Below, in pieces: positions 63,271 through 64,000 of a stretch of 64,000 bases of DNA. The notes beneath the pieces are model-generated. The model ran no database searches and had not been told where the DNA came from. It saw only the letters and a list, made by a program, of their open reading frames with translations. Made by a program: the position numbers and the translations under genes. Position 1 is the stretch's first letter, and every line of letters starts with the position of its first letter. The DNA is from Pseudomonas brassicacearum (GTDB lineage Bacteria > Pseudomonadota > Gammaproteobacteria > Pseudomonadales > Pseudomonadaceae), in NCBI RefSeq assembly GCF_003732265.1, contig NZ_MOBK01000011.1:62001-126000 (forward strand), written 5' to 3'.

Positions 63271-64000
63271 TTAGTGCTTGGCAACGAGGTCCTTCGGCAG
63301 CTTGAAGGTCCAGAGCATGCCGCCCTGGTTGAAGTCCTTGATGCGCTTGGCCACTTCCCCGCCCCACAACGGTACGGCGCCGCCCCAGCCGGAGAGGACA
63401 GACACGTACTGTTCGCCGTCCATTTCCCAGGTCACAGGCGAACCGAGTACGCCGGAACCGGTCTGGAATTCCCAGACTTTCTCGCCGGTCTTGGCATTGA
63501 ACGCCTGGAGGAAACCTTCCGGCGTGCCGGTGAATACCAGATTGCCTTTGGTGGTCAGTACCCCGCCCCACAGCGGCGCGTAGTTCTTGTGGCGCCAGAC
63601 TTCCTTGCCGGTTATCGGGTCGATGGCGCGCAGCACGCCGATGTAGTCTTCGTTCAACGGTTTGATGGTGAAACCGGCGCCGAGGAATGCCGCGCCTTTT
63701 TTGTAGGCGATGCCTTCGTTCCAGATGTCCATGCCCCACTCGTTGGATGGCACGTAAAACAGCCCGGTGTCGCGGTTGTAGGCCATCGGCATCCAGTTTT
63801 TCGCGCCGAGGAACGCAGGCGCTACAAAGACTGAACTGCCCTTGGGGTCAGCGCCCGGGGCGCCAGGTCGGCTGGCTTCGTTGTAGATCGGCCGGCCATC
63901 TTTATCCAGGCCGCTGGCCCAGGTGATCTTGTCCACGAACGGAAAGCCGCGGATGAACTTGCCGTTGGTACGGTCCAGCACGTAGAAGAAACCGTTGCGG
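63271..64000 (-). CDS. exaA: quinoprotein ethanol dehydrogenase ExaA, C-terminal part only
   Basis: The gene runs off the right edge; about 243 C-terminal codons are present. The PQQ beta-propeller blades carry the tryptophan docking motif repeatedly: AIDPITGKEVWRHKN, AFNAKTGEKVWEFQTGSG, and GFFYVLDRTNGKFI. The N-terminal half, with the disulfide ring and Ca/Asp site, is outside the window. It oxidises ethanol in the periplasm with PQQ made by the neighbouring pqq genes. The 3' end is followed by the repeat at 63,095, then exaC. Confidence 0.92.
   Translation of the reverse strand, partial: RNGFFYVLDRTNGKFIRGFPFVDKITWASGLDKDGRPIYNEASRPGAPGADPKGSSVFVAPAFLGAKNWMPMAYNRDTGLFYVPSNEWGMDIWNEGIAYKKGAAFLGAGFTIKPLNEDYIGVLRAIDPITGKEVWRHKNYAPLWGGVLTTKGNLVFTGTPEGFLQAFNAKTGEKVWEFQTGSGVLGSPVTWEMDGEQYVSVLSGWGGAVPLWGGEVAKRIKDFNQGGMLWTFKLPKDLVAKH

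Overview
The window looks like a chromosome segment of a fluorescent Pseudomonas (P. fluorescens group). The evidence is coding density and high G+C, Pseudomonas-type genes (DUF6124, DUF1652, OprD porin, MiaE, AcnB of 866 aa), the ErcS/ErcA/PQQ/ExaC/ExaA ethanol-oxidation cluster, and about fifteen inverted pairs of the short REP-like repeat (core gtgggagcgggcttgctcg) in intergenic gaps. No tRNA, rRNA, CRISPR array, integrase or transposase gene was seen.

Layout. 1-3.4 kb: a partial alpha/beta hydrolase, a DUF6124 gene with a strikingly structured leader, a VOC protein, then the alkylation-repair group ada / ICL-PEPM-like / alkA to 4.8 kb. 5-8.2 kb: LysR regulator, agmatine deiminase and a polyamine-type binding protein, all on the minus strand. 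8.4-12 kb: thioesterase, GFA enzyme, miaE, universal stress protein, DUF1289. 12-15 kb: acnB with a folded upstream region. 15-18 kb: SulP and HAAAP-type transporters. 18.4-24.9 kb: LuxR-type regulator plus a four-gene polyamine-type ABC transporter and an aldehyde dehydrogenase. 25-29.2 kb: tautomerase, TetR, 2-hydroxyacid dehydrogenase, phosphotransferase/SDR pair. 29.2-31.3 kb: an accessory patch with a two-gene locus encoding a PARP-like ADP-ribosyltransferase candidate broken by an in-frame stop, gene remnants and a small lipoprotein. 31.5-34.6 kb: PAS-LuxR regulator and an ECF41-type sigma factor with its carboxymuconolactone decarboxylase partner.

The most unusual region is 34,609-40,901. 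A single 1,949-aa protein (transglutaminase-like / DUF4011 / SF1 helicase / Vsr-like nuclease / DUF3320, a defence-type architecture) lies between two exact 17-bp direct repeats. The right copy is inside the last codons of a Zn-dependent amidohydrolase gene. The left copy continues into what reads as that gene's former 3' end. This is the footprint of a site-specific insertion that carries one cargo gene, restores the host reading frame and supplies a new terminator.

40.9-49.3 kb is a reductive pyrimidine-catabolism cluster: amidohydrolase, NCS1 transporter, dihydropyrimidinase, the two dihydropyrimidine dehydrogenase subunits and a TetR regulator, with palindromic operator candidates in the divergent promoter. 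49.4-50.7 kb: copCD. 50.8-55 kb: uronate uptake and oxidation (OprD, uronate dehydrogenase, lactonase, aldose epimerase) with shared operator-like sites. 55-64 kb: ercS, ercA, pqqE, pqqC, pqqB, pqqA, exaC and the 3' part of exaA. The cluster has no pqqD at its usual place and no exaB between exaA and exaC.
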